Both the position numbers and the translations under genes were made by a program. 40,789 nucleotides of DNA from JADFRG01 sp964590515 (GTDB lineage Bacteria; Chloroflexota; Anaerolineae; Anaerolineales; E44-bin32), in assembly GCA_964590515.1 (NCBI GenBank), contig CAZPZD010000020.1, forward strand, positions 1 to 40,789, given 5' to 3'. Shown here piece after piece: positions 7,596 to 14,122 of the stretch (position 1 is the stretch's first letter; the number at the start of each line of letters is the position of its first letter). The notes below the pieces were generated by a model that saw only the letters and a program-made list of their open reading frames with translations, ran no database searches and was not told where the DNA came from.

Positions 7596-8467
7596 ATCTG
7601 GTGATCCGGCGGGCGTTCGGCCCGGCCGACATGGCCCAGATCGAAGGCTTGCAGCGGGAGGTCTGGCCAGGGAGCGAGACCGATGTCGTCCCATTGCACC
7701 TCTTGCTGACCGTCGCCCAGAACGGAGGCGTCGTGCTGGTTGCTTCGGAGGGCGAGCGGATCGTCGGTTTCGTGATGGGTTTCCTGGGCACCGACGAGGC
7801 CAGCCCGAACCGGGTAGCGATGGCCCGGCTGAAACACTGCTCCCATATGCTTGGGGTTCACCCGGACTTCCGCGACCAGGGGGTTGGGCTCGAACTCAAA
7901 CGCGCTCAGCTCCTGGCGGTGATCGAACAGGGGATACGATTGGTGACCTGGACTTACGATCCGCTGATGAGCGTTAATGCCCACTTGAACATCCACCGGC
8001 TGGGAGCCGTGAGCCGGACCTACAAACGGGAAGTTTATGGACCGATGCGGGACGAGCTCAATCAGGGCATCCACTCCGATCGGCTGCAGGTGGATTGGTG
8101 GGTGACTTCGAATCGGGTCGAGTCCCGCCTGCAGGGCTCCCGGCCTCTGCTTGACCTGGCTCACTACCTCTCGACCGGCGCCCAGCGACTCAACTCGGCC
8201 GGGCTTGGCGAGGATGGTCTGGCGCGGCCAGCCGACGGCGCCGAGACCCCGACAACCAACCTGGCCCTGGTCGAGATTCCGCCGGACTTCCAACAGCTCA
8301 AGCGGGCGGACCTCGGCCTGGCCGCGGAGTGGCGGGCGCTGACCCGGTCGATCTTCGAAACCGCCTTCCAGAATGGCTACGTCGTTACCGACTTCCTGCA
8401 CCTCAAAGGCGAGAAATTCCCCCGCTCTTACTATGTGCTCTCGCTTGGCGAGGCGACCCTGGGCTAA
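7592..8467 (+). CDS. GNAT-superfamily acyltransferase, COG3375 type
   Basis: A 291-residue protein with a GNAT core in its first half, including LGVHPDFRDQGVGLELKRAQ, the acyl-CoA-binding motif A region, at about residues 85-105. A longer C-terminal half is typical of COG3375 predicted acetyltransferases. The ATG overlaps the epimerase stop (ATGA), and the stop overlaps the racemase start (TAATG). In Geobacillus kaustophilus a GNAT encoded with an enolase-superfamily racemase is a succinyl-CoA:D-amino acid N-succinyltransferase. The same pairing here suggests the same activity, but that rests on context. It could instead acylate another amine. Family call good, substrate inferred. Confidence 0.85.
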   Translation: MNLVIRRAFGPADMAQIEGLQREVWPGSETDVVPLHLLLTVAQNGGVVLVASEGERIVGFVMGFLGTDEASPNRVAMARLKHCSHMLGVHPDFRDQGVGLELKRAQLLAVIEQGIRLVTWTYDPLMSVNAHLNIHRLGAVSRTYKREVYGPMRDELNQGIHSDRLQVDWWVTSNRVESRLQGSRPLLDLAHYLSTGAQRLNSAGLGEDGLARPADGAETPTTNLALVEIPPDFQQLKRADLGLAAEWRALTRSIFETAFQNGYVVTDFLHLKGEKFPRSYYVLSLGEATLG

Positions 8468-9639
8468 TGGCCGGCGGCGAATTGTGGATTGAGGCGGCGG
8501 AGCTCTGCCACATTCGGATGGCGCTGCAGCAGCCGTTCGAGACCTCCTTCGGAGTTGAGCAAGACCGGGAATGCCTGCTGATCAAGATCGAAGGGGGCGG
8601 GCAGGCAGGGTGGGGGGAATGCGTCGCCGCCGGTTTCCCGGGCTTTTCCTACGAGACGGTCGGCACCGCCTGGCATGTCCTTGAAAGATATCTAATTCCG
8701 GCCATCCTCCACCAGCCGCTGGAAGGGATCTCCGGCCTCCGGGCCCGACTCGCACCGGTCCGTGGCCACCCTATGGCGAAAGCCGGGCTGGAACTGGCCT
8801 TGTGGGATTGGATGGGTCGGGTCGCGAACTTGCCGCTGGCCGATCTGCTCGGCGGTCGGCGGACCCGAGTCCAGGTCGGGGTTTCCATTGGGATTCAATC
8901 GGGTGTGGAACCACTGCTCAAGGTTGTCGATACTCATCTTAAGCAGGGATACACTCGAATCAAGCTGAAGATCAAGCCTGGCCATGACCTCGAGCCGGTG
9001 AGCGCAGTTCGGCACTCCTTCCCGGGGATTCTGCTTCAGGTTGACGCCAACGGTGGATATGCCCCCGATCAGATTGAGCAATTGCTCCCGCTGGATGAAT
9101 TCGACTTGCTGCTGATCGAGCAGCCCTTTGCAGAGGAACAGTTGCTTGCACACGTCCGGCTGCAGGAACGGCTGGCAACCCCGATCTGTCTGGATGAAAG
9201 CATCGGCTCGGAGGTCGAGGCGCGGCAGGCCCTGGATCTCGGTGCCTGTCGGATTGTCAATATCAAGCCCGGCAGGGTCGGAGGGCTGAGCGAGGCCGTG
9301 GCCATCCACGACCTGTGTCGGAAGGCGGATATTCCGGTCTGGTGCGGTGGGATGTTGGAAACGGGGGTGGGAAGGGCGGCAAACCTGGCGCTCGCAACCC
9401 TGCCGGGCTTCAGCTTGCCCGGCGACATCTCAGCCACTGATCGGTACTACGAAGAGGATATCGCTTCGCCGAAGTTCGTATTGAACTCGGACGGCACAAT
9501 CGATGTGCCGACCGGCGCTGGCCTAGGGATCGCGATCGATTTGGAAGCGCTCGAACGAGTGACATTGCGCCGGGAGCGCTTCACGGCCGGTCAACCCATA
9601 AGTCGCAATACCCAGTCGATCGACAGCGCACCGGCGTAG
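8467..9639 (+). CDS. menC: o-succinylbenzoate synthase / N-succinylamino acid racemase (enolase superfamily)
   Basis: A 390-residue enolase-superfamily enzyme of the OSBS/NSAR group. All active-site residues are visible: the KxK pair K166/K168 in RIKLKIKPG, metal ligands D193 (QVDAN), E218 (LIEQP) and D243 (CLDES), and the second base K267 in NIKPGRVGG. Family members either make o-succinylbenzoate for menaquinone or racemize N-succinylamino acids, and many do both. No other men genes are present, and the upstream GNAT favours the racemase role. The ATG overlaps the GNAT stop. The last 49 bases overlap the convergent VTT-domain gene. Fold and chemistry secure; choice between the two roles is not. 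Confidence 0.92.
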   Translation: MAGGELWIEAAELCHIRMALQQPFETSFGVEQDRECLLIKIEGGGQAGWGECVAAGFPGFSYETVGTAWHVLERYLIPAILHQPLEGISGLRARLAPVRGHPMAKAGLELALWDWMGRVANLPLADLLGGRRTRVQVGVSIGIQSGVEPLLKVVDTHLKQGYTRIKLKIKPGHDLEPVSAVRHSFPGILLQVDANGGYAPDQIEQLLPLDEFDLLLIEQPFAEEQLLAHVRLQERLATPICLDESIGSEVEARQALDLGACRIVNIKPGRVGGLSEAVAIHDLCRKADIPVWCGGMLETGVGRAANLALATLPGFSLPGDISATDRYYEEDIASPKFVLNSDGTIDVPTGAGLGIAIDLEALERVTLRRERFTAGQPISRNTQSIDSAPA

Positions 9640-10154
9640 GCCACGGCCCACATCTTGATCAGCTTGCCGATTGTGACCCACAACAAGAAAGTCGGCACCG
9701 GCATCCGCAGCGCGCCGGCCGCCGCTCCGGCTACGTCGAAGAAGGGGTTGGGAAGGATCGCTAAGCCGAGCACGGTCCACTTGCCGAAGCGGCGGGTGAG
9801 CTCTAGCAGCCGTTGATAAATCTCCGTCCCCTCTAAAACGCCCCGTCCACTGTACCCGGCCAAGTAGCCGGTGAGTTCTCCCAGTGCCGCGCCGGTCCCG
9901 GCGGCGATCCCAACCCAAAACGGATCGAAAACTCCGCCGGCCGCGAACGTGATCGCGATCCCGGGGGCGGGGAGGACGATCGTCGCGTTCGACAGCAGTG
10001 AGAGCAGGAAAACCCCCGGATATCCGTAGGCCTCCAGTTGTTCGGCCTGGTCACGGATCGAGTAGATGAAAACCGTGATCGCGATCACCGCGAGCAGCGC
10101 AAATACCCGCAGAGCGGTGACCCGCCGCGGAATGGGTTCGGCGGTCTGGTTCAC
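9591..10154 (-). CDS. VTT-domain (DedA/YqaA-like) membrane protein
   Basis: A 187-residue integral membrane protein. It has an N-terminal helix (about 15-32) and the VTT/SNARE-associated core. The core includes the re-entrant SNATIVLPAPGIAITFAAGG region (about 54-73) and the glycine-rich GTGAALGELTGYLAGY segment (about 85-100). DedA-related proteins act in membrane-lipid recycling (undecaprenyl phosphate or phospholipid flipping) and proton-dependent homeostasis; which applies here cannot be seen. The start is GTG and overlaps the cyclophilin stop (GTGA). It is the last gene of a udk-cyclophilin-VTT operon. Its 3' end overlaps the convergent racemase gene by 49 bases. Confidence 0.83.
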   Translation of the reverse strand: MNQTAEPIPRRVTALRVFALLAVIAITVFIYSIRDQAEQLEAYGYPGVFLLSLLSNATIVLPAPGIAITFAAGGVFDPFWVGIAAGTGAALGELTGYLAGYSGRGVLEGTEIYQRLLELTRRFGKWTVLGLAILPNPFFDVAGAAAGALRMPVPTFLLWVTIGKLIKMWAVAYAGALSIDWVLRLMG

Positions 10155-10663
10155 GACTCGTGGATCTCGATCGATTTGATGATGACGGCCGGGGATTTCT
10201 GTTTGGATGGATCGCGCTCCGGGATGGCCAGCAGGGTTTTCATTCCGGATGCCACTCGGCCGAAGACCGAGTGTTTGTCGTCAAGCCAGGGGGTGGCGAC
10301 GTGGGTGATGAAGAATTGGGAACCGTTTGTGTTCGGGCCGGCATTGGCCATCGAGAGCACGCCTGGGGCGTCGTGGCGCAGCTTTGGATGAAATTCGTCC
10401 TCGAACTGATATCCCGGCCCGCCGCTACCAGTGCCGGTCGGATCGCCGCCCTGGGCCATGAAGTTCTTGATCACCCGGTGGAAGGTCACCCCATCGTAAA
10501 ACCCGCTACGGACCAGGAACACGAAATTGTTCACCGTACGCGGCGCCCGATCGGCCCAAAGCTCCAGAGCGATGTCGCCCTGATCGGTTCGGATCGTAGC
10601 CTGGTATTTCAGCTTGGGGTCGATCTGCATCTCGGGTGGTTTGGCGAAGTGTTGAGTCGTCAA
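10151..10663 (-). CDS. cyclophilin-type peptidyl-prolyl cis-trans isomerase
   Basis: A 170-residue cyclophilin that catalyses proline isomerization during protein folding. It has no signal peptide and is probably cytoplasmic. Family motifs are clear: VNNFVFLVRSGFYDGVTFHRVI (about 44-65) with the catalytic Arg in FHRV, then FMAQGGDPTGTG (about 68-79), the NTNGSQFFI core (about 111-119) and HSVFGRV (about 130-136). The start is a TTG with GGAGGG 7 bases upstream. The nearby ATG is out of frame and closes after two codons. It lies 16 bases downstream of udk and overlaps the VTT gene. Identification is secure. Confidence 0.94.
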   Translation of the reverse strand: MTTQHFAKPPEMQIDPKLKYQATIRTDQGDIALELWADRAPRTVNNFVFLVRSGFYDGVTFHRVIKNFMAQGGDPTGTGSGGPGYQFEDEFHPKLRHDAPGVLSMANAGPNTNGSQFFITHVATPWLDDKHSVFGRVASGMKTLLAIPERDPSKQKSPAVIIKSIEIHES

Positions 10664-10670
10664 TTCATTA

Positions 10671-10676
10671 CCCTCC
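10671..10676 (-). promoter_or_regulatory. ribosome binding site selecting a TTG start for the cyclophilin gene
   Basis: GGAGGG is separated by 7 bases from a TTG codon in the cyclophilin frame. Between them lies an ATG in another frame that hits a stop after two codons (ATG AAT TGA), overlapping the TTG. The decoy could lower initiation. Confidence 0.6.
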
Positions 10677-10679
10677 GTT

Positions 10680-11312
10680 CTATAGTTTGTCGAGCATCGA
10701 GGTGACTCGGGCGACGACCATGTCCATCGCCGCCGCGTTGAAACCGCCCTCCGGAATGATTACGTCGGCGAAGCGCTTCGAGGTCTCTACGAATTCCTCG
10801 TGCATCGGGCGAACGGTGGTCTCGTACTGCTGGATCACCGATTCCATCGAGCGGCCCCGTTCCTGGATATCGCGCTGCAGGCGCCGGATGAATCGAACGT
10901 CCGCCGGGGTGTCGACGTAGAGCTTGACGTCGAACAACTCGCGCAGTTGGGGCTCGGCGAAGACCAGGATCCCCTCCACCAGAATCACCGGATGGGGCTC
11001 CACCCGAGTCGTGCGGTCGGTGCGCTCATGGGTCGTGAAATCATAAATTGGCACTTCAACCGGCTGCCAGCGCTTGAGCTGCTGCAGATGCTCAATTAGG
11101 AGAGCGGTCTCGAGCGACTCGGGATGATCGAAATTGACGGTCGCCCGCTGAGGCAGGGGGAGATCGGCAAGGTCAAGGTAGTAGGCGTCTTGGGGCAGGA
11201 AGGTGATCCGCTCGGCGCCGACCCGGTCGAGGATCACACTGGCGACGGTGGTCTTCCCCGAGCCGGTGCCGCCGGCGATCCCGATCACGATCGGGGGCGG
11301 CCTCTTCGCCAT
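10680..11312 (-). CDS. udk: uridine kinase
   Basis: Uridine kinase phosphorylates uridine and cytidine to the monophosphates in pyrimidine salvage. The 210-residue product has the P-loop GGTGSGKTT (G14-T22), the PQDAYYLDL substrate segment (about 43-51), the NFDHPESLE motif (about 63-71), and the DVRFIRRLQRDI lid region (about 145-160). The frame is open 23 codons further upstream, but those codons would read into the hairpin beside the tRNA. The ATG at 11312 lies exactly 6 bases after a perfect TATAAT, so the mRNA is predicted to be leaderless. It is the first gene of the udk-cyclophilin-VTT operon. Confidence 0.95.
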   Translation of the reverse strand: MAKRPPPIVIGIAGGTGSGKTTVASVILDRVGAERITFLPQDAYYLDLADLPLPQRATVNFDHPESLETALLIEHLQQLKRWQPVEVPIYDFTTHERTDRTTRVEPHPVILVEGILVFAEPQLRELFDVKLYVDTPADVRFIRRLQRDIQERGRSMESVIQQYETTVRPMHEEFVETSKRFADVIIPEGGFNAAAMDMVVARVTSMLDKL

Positions 11313-11318
11313 GCGGCC

Positions 11319-11324
11319 ATTATA
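11319..11324 (-). promoter_or_regulatory. -10 element placing transcription start at the udk ATG
   Basis: A perfect TATAAT with exactly 6 bases before the ATG. Normal -10 spacing puts the +1 at the A of the start codon, which would make the transcript leaderless. No clear -35 is seen. Confidence 0.6.
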
Positions 11325-11337
11325 CGCGTTGTCCGAA

Positions 11338-11369
11338 ATGGCAGAGACGCCCTGCGGCGTCTCTGCCAT
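11338..11369 (-). terminator. perfect 14-bp hairpin downstream of tRNA-Thr
   Basis: ATGGCAGAGACGCC pairs perfectly with GGCGTCTCTGCCAT around a CTGC loop. It begins 3 bases after the encoded CCA of the tRNA, read leftward, and is followed by only three Ts. It is probably the tRNA terminator or 3'-processing barrier and may also insulate the udk promoter. The weak T-run leaves some doubt. Confidence 0.6.
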
Positions 11370-11372
11370 TGC

Positions 11373-11448
11373 TGGAGCCACCAGGGGGAATCGAACCCCC
11401 GACCTAACGCTTACGAAGCGCTCGCTCTACCGGCTGAGCTATGGTGGC
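11373..11448 (-). tRNA. tRNA-Thr (anticodon CGT)
   Basis: A 76-base cloverleaf. The acceptor stem GCCACCA pairs with TGGTGGC. The D-arm is GCTC-AGCCGGTA-GAGC. The anticodon stem AGCGC/GCGTT holds the loop TTCGTAA, giving anticodon CGT for ACG codons. The T-arm is GGGGG-TTCGATT-CCCCC, with a T discriminator and encoded CCA. It stands alone with its own extended -10 promoter. Confidence 0.97.
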
Positions 11449-11486
11449 ATGAGCCGACGGGCCAACTTCCACGCCGACCCGGCGGG

Positions 11487-11495
11487 ATTATACCA
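11487..11495 (-). promoter_or_regulatory. extended -10 promoter of tRNA-Thr
   Basis: TGGTATAAT (TGn plus a perfect TATAAT) lies on the minus strand about 38 bases upstream of the mature tRNA 5' end. This leaves a leader of about 30 bases for RNase P to remove. Confidence 0.65.
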
Positions 11496-11524
11496 ACTCA
11501 CTGGAAAATGCATCCGCAAGCGGT

Positions 11525-11530
11525 GATAAT
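11525..11530 (+). promoter_or_regulatory. -10 element placing transcription start at the glycosyltransferase ATG
   Basis: GATAAT is preceded by T, and exactly 6 bases separate it from the ATG at 11537. A weak -35-like TGGAAA lies 17 bases upstream at 11502-11507. There is no Shine-Dalgarno sequence, consistent with a leaderless mRNA. Confidence 0.55.
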
Positions 11531-11536
11531 CGAAGC

Positions 11537-12805
11537 ATGCGGATTGCGATGTTGTCTTATCACACGTGCCCGCTGGCAACTCTGGGGGGCAAGGAAGCCG
11601 GTGGGATGAATGTGTACGTCCGGGAATTGGTGAGGGCGCTCGGTCGGCGCGGGTTGGGGGTGGACGTCTTTACCCGGTCGCAGGATGAGCATGTCCCACA
11701 TGTCTTACACGACCTGGGGTATGGCAACCGGGTCGTGCACGTCCCGGCCGGGCCGGAGACGCCGGTGCCCAAGGACGAGCTGCCGCGCTACTTGCCGGAG
11801 TTCGAGCGAGGGATCCTGGAGTTCGCCGCACGGAAGCGGCTCAGCTACGATGTCATCCACAGCCACTATTGGCTGAGTGGGCAGGTCGGGCTGCGGTTGC
11901 GAGAGGCCTGGGGGCTTCCCGTCGTGCAGATGTTCCACACCTTGGGGGAGATGAAGAATCGGGTGGCTCGCAGCCCTGATGAGCGGGCTTCCAAACAGCG
12001 GATTGCGATGGAAGGCCGGTTGCTTGAGGAGTCCGATCGGATCATCGCCTCCACCGAAGCTGAGCTGGCCCAGTTCCGATCGATTTACCGGATCGAATCC
12101 GACCGGGCGCTGGTCATCGAGCCCGGGGTCGACACAGCCCGCTTCTATCCTATCCCGGTGGATGAAGCTCGAGAGTACGTTGGGGCGCCCGACGGCCGCC
12201 GGATCATCCTCTTCGTCGGGCGAATCGAGCCGCTCAAGGGGCTCGATTCGCTGCTCAACGCGGTCGCCTTAATGGAGCAGCGCGGGGTGCTGGCCAGGCA
12301 TTCCATCCAGCTCATGGTGATCGGCGGCGAGCCGGACGCGAGTCCCGAACAGCTCACCGCAGAAATGAGCCGGCTGCAGTCGCTCACCCGAGAGCTGCAG
12401 ATCGAACCCCGGGTGACATTCCTGGGTAAGCGCTCGCAGGACATTCTGCAGTATTACTACTCGGCCGCCGAAGTCGTCGTCATGCCATCTCACTACGAGT
12501 CATTCGGTCTGGTCGCGCTCGAGGCGATGGCCTGTGGGACACCGGTGGTGGCCTCAGAGACCGGCGGGCTCGTCTTCCTCGTGCGGGACGGAGAAACGGG
12601 CCTGCATGTCCCGACTGCGGATCCAGCTACTCTGGCTGACAAGCTGGAGCTCTTGCTCGAGGACCGCGAACTGCTGACTCGGCTGGGGAATCAGGCCGCC
12701 AAGTATGCCCGCGGATTCGGGTGGCCGGGCGTCGCCGATCGGGTGATTCAAGTCTACGAGCAGCTCGTGGCGGCCAGGGAAGCCGCGTTGCCGGCCAGCA
12801 GCTAG
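11537..12805 (+). CDS. GT4-family glycosyltransferase (MshA/sucrose-phosphate-synthase-like)
   Basis: A 422-residue GT-B retaining glycosyltransferase. The N-terminal domain has GGKEAGGMNVYVRELVRAL (about 17-35), the acceptor-side glycine-rich loop common to MshA and sucrose-phosphate synthase. HSHYWLSG (about 112-119) and MFHTLGEMKN (about 133-142) follow. The C-terminal nucleotide-sugar domain has FVGRIEPLKGLDSLL (about 233-247) and the ESFGLVALEAMACGTPVVAS signature (about 322-341) with the catalytic EX7E. Relatives make mycothiol precursors, sucrose phosphate or surface glycans, and no neighbour decides among these. It begins with a promoter that leaves no leader and appears monocistronic. 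Family secure, acceptor unknown. Confidence 0.9.
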   Translation: MRIAMLSYHTCPLATLGGKEAGGMNVYVRELVRALGRRGLGVDVFTRSQDEHVPHVLHDLGYGNRVVHVPAGPETPVPKDELPRYLPEFERGILEFAARKRLSYDVIHSHYWLSGQVGLRLREAWGLPVVQMFHTLGEMKNRVARSPDERASKQRIAMEGRLLEESDRIIASTEAELAQFRSIYRIESDRALVIEPGVDTARFYPIPVDEAREYVGAPDGRRIILFVGRIEPLKGLDSLLNAVALMEQRGVLARHSIQLMVIGGEPDASPEQLTAEMSRLQSLTRELQIEPRVTFLGKRSQDILQYYYSAAEVVVMPSHYESFGLVALEAMACGTPVVASETGGLVFLVRDGETGLHVPTADPATLADKLELLLEDRELLTRLGNQAAKYARGFGWPGVADRVIQVYEQLVAAREAALPASS

Positions 12806-12838
12806 CGACTGCGCCAGCCTCCGACCTCGCCCGCGAAG

Positions 12839-12869
12839 CAACTGAGCCCCGGATCAGGGGGCTCAGTTG
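12839..12869. repeat. perfect 12-bp inverted repeat (hairpin II)
   Basis: CAACTGAGCCCC pairs perfectly with GGGGCTCAGTTG around a 7-base loop. It lies 33 bases after the glycosyltransferase stop. Neither strand has a T-run after the stem, so it is not a textbook terminator. It could stop transcription from either side, and it forms the 3' hairpin of the proposed small RNA. Confidence 0.75.
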
Positions 12870-12877
12870 AGGAGGAG

Positions 12878-12930
12878 AGCAAACCGACGAATGTTTGGCT
12901 GGAGGGCGCTATGGTCGGGGTCGGTTTGCT
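12878..12930. repeat. perfect 11-bp inverted repeat with 31-base loop (hairpin I)
   Basis: AGCAAACCGAC at 12878-12888 pairs perfectly with GTCGGTTTGCT at 12920-12930. On the minus strand the loop contains CCCTCC, a second potential anti-Shine-Dalgarno patch. It is separated from hairpin II by nine bases. Confidence 0.75.
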
Positions 12931-12937
12931 AATTTAG

Positions 12938-12943
12938 AGTATC
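12938..12943 (-). promoter_or_regulatory. -10 element of the candidate small RNA
   Basis: GATACT (extended view GATACTCT) on the minus strand lies 20 bases after a heptamer direct repeat and 7-8 bases before hairpin I. The promoter at 32390 shows the same spacing and a matching TATACACT. Confidence 0.4.
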
Positions 12944-12963
12944 ACGAGCGATCGCCGCAGGGC

Positions 12964-12981
12964 CTTACAGTCGCCTTACAA
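12964..12981 (-). promoter_or_regulatory. heptamer direct repeat, OmpR/PhoB-type activator box
   Basis: On the minus strand TTGTAAG-GCGA-CTGTAAG forms two head-to-tail heptamers with an 11-base period, one helical turn. Its downstream half reaches the position expected for a -35 element. A second copy of this architecture occurs at 32352-32369. The regulator is unknown. Confidence 0.5.
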
Positions 12982-13033
12982 CTCTAGCCAGTTGTGGTCG
13001 CGCAGGATCCGGGTCGCTCCGAGCGGGGCCGGG

Positions 13034-14071
13034 CTAGGGAGCCCGCTCGCCATCGGCTGGGCACGCCTCGAGGCTCCCGGCCGCGTCGATATGCGGGCGA
13101 GTGCCGCTCATAATGGCGACCACTCCCCGGGCCAGGATGCAATCGCCTGGCCTCACGGAGTGAGCCATGGTTCGATCGATGATCGCAAAGGTTCCCGGGT
13201 CCTCGCTGAAGATCGCGACAAATGGAATCTCCTCGGCCGCGAACCAACGTTTAATGACCCCGTAGGCGCACAGATCGGATCCCTCATCGTCCACCCCCAC
13301 TTGGTCCCAGGCTAGGCAGTCGGGAACGCCCGTCGGCCCGGGTTCGGTCGGTTGTACTTCCTCGGTGGCCGGAGGGAGGGTCGGAGCCACTCGGGGGGTG
13401 ACCGTCGGGCCCGGCTGCGGAGACGGGGTTGGGGCTGCAGGTGCCAGCGCGCCGCGGAAGAAGGCGGCCGCCGGCCCTTGGGCCAGCGTGAACAGACCAA
13501 GTCCCACTCCACCCAGGACCACGACCGCAATCGCCCCGCGCACCAAGCTGGCGGGTACCCGAGATCGGGCCTTCGGCTGCTCTGCCCGGAAGGCCAGCGG
13601 TCCATCGACCGCGGTAGCCCACAGACTATCCCGCCTGAATTCGCCGGAGTCCTCGGTGCCGCTCGGTTGGCCAGACTGTGGACGGGGTCTGCCCTTCGGT
13701 CGGGAATCGACCCCCGCCTCGGCTGCCGCACTGCGTTGTCGAATGAAGGAAACTCTGGAGGGCGGAGCCTCTGGTTTCTCGGGGACCTCGGCCGGACCGG
13801 CGAAGTCCTCGTCGAGCAAGCCTCGGCGCAGCTGTTGGGTGAGGTCTTCGGTTGCGGACTCTACAAACGGAGGGGCGTATTCGATGCCTTCGGGGGCCGA
13901 GTCCCTCCCGCAGTACTGGCAGGTTTCGGCTTCGAGCTCGATCCACTCCGCGCAGTACGGACACTTGCGCATAGCCGAAATCCACATCGCCGGCTCGAGC
14001 CCTCGGTGGCAGTAGCGACAGTAGATCGCCTCGTCCTGGATCTGGCGCGAGCAGTGGGGACAGCTTCGCAT
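13034..14071 (-). CDS. double zinc-ribbon membrane protein with extracytoplasmic domain
   Basis: A 345-residue protein of unknown function. It starts with two zinc ribbons (C4/C7 with C18/C21 and C37/C40 with C51/C54), followed by a long low-complexity charged and Pro-rich linker (about 60-170). A single transmembrane helix comes next (about 176-198), then a Pro/Thr-rich stalk (about 210-243) and a C-terminal domain of about 100 residues, outside the membrane, with conserved-looking Cys. The zinc ribbons are cytoplasmic and the C-terminal domain external, which suggests a transmembrane linker or sensor. An extended -10 (TGCTACAAT) ends 9 bases before the ATG, so the leader is about 3 bases. 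It stands alone. Confidence 0.8.
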   Translation of the reverse strand: MRSCPHCSRQIQDEAIYCRYCHRGLEPAMWISAMRKCPYCAEWIELEAETCQYCGRDSAPEGIEYAPPFVESATEDLTQQLRRGLLDEDFAGPAEVPEKPEAPPSRVSFIRQRSAAAEAGVDSRPKGRPRPQSGQPSGTEDSGEFRRDSLWATAVDGPLAFRAEQPKARSRVPASLVRGAIAVVVLGGVGLGLFTLAQGPAAAFFRGALAPAAPTPSPQPGPTVTPRVAPTLPPATEEVQPTEPGPTGVPDCLAWDQVGVDDEGSDLCAYGVIKRWFAAEEIPFVAIFSEDPGTFAIIDRTMAHSVRPGDCILARGVVAIMSGTRPHIDAAGSLEACPADGERAP

Positions 14072-14080
14072 GTGCGACTC

Positions 14081-14089
14081 ATTGTAGCA
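14081..14089 (-). promoter_or_regulatory. extended -10 promoter of the double zinc-ribbon gene
   Basis: TGCTACAAT (TGn plus TACAAT) on the minus strand ends 9 bases before the ATG. A leader of about 3 bases is implied and no ribosome site fits between them. Confidence 0.55.
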
Positions 14090-14122
14090 ATGCCGCCCTA
14101 CGAATCAATTAGGACAGTCAGC

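Larger units (their letters stand above)
12839..12931 (-). ncRNA. candidate small regulatory RNA with anti-Shine-Dalgarno linker
   Basis: A minus-strand transcript of about 93 bases is predicted from a -10 element (GATACT) whose expected +1 is at 12931 or 12930. That is the base of an 11-bp perfect hairpin with a 31-base loop. The hairpin is followed by a single-stranded CTCCTCCT linker (12877-12870) and by a second perfect 12-bp hairpin at the 3' end. A direct repeat of the kind bound by OmpR/PhoB-type regulators lies 20 bases upstream of the -10. The linker is complementary to strong ribosome sites, for example AGGAGGAG of the LacD gene at 15119-15126. The weak point is the absence of a T-run after hairpin II. 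Transcription is inferred from sequence architecture only. Confidence 0.45.

Noticed and set aside
12891..12932. A 13-codon frame with two Trp codons behind AGGAGGAG on the plus strand, like a leader peptide
   Set aside because: The spacing of 13 bases is long, no biosynthetic gene follows (the next gene is convergent), and the bases are explained by the hairpin and anti-Shine-Dalgarno linker on the other strand.
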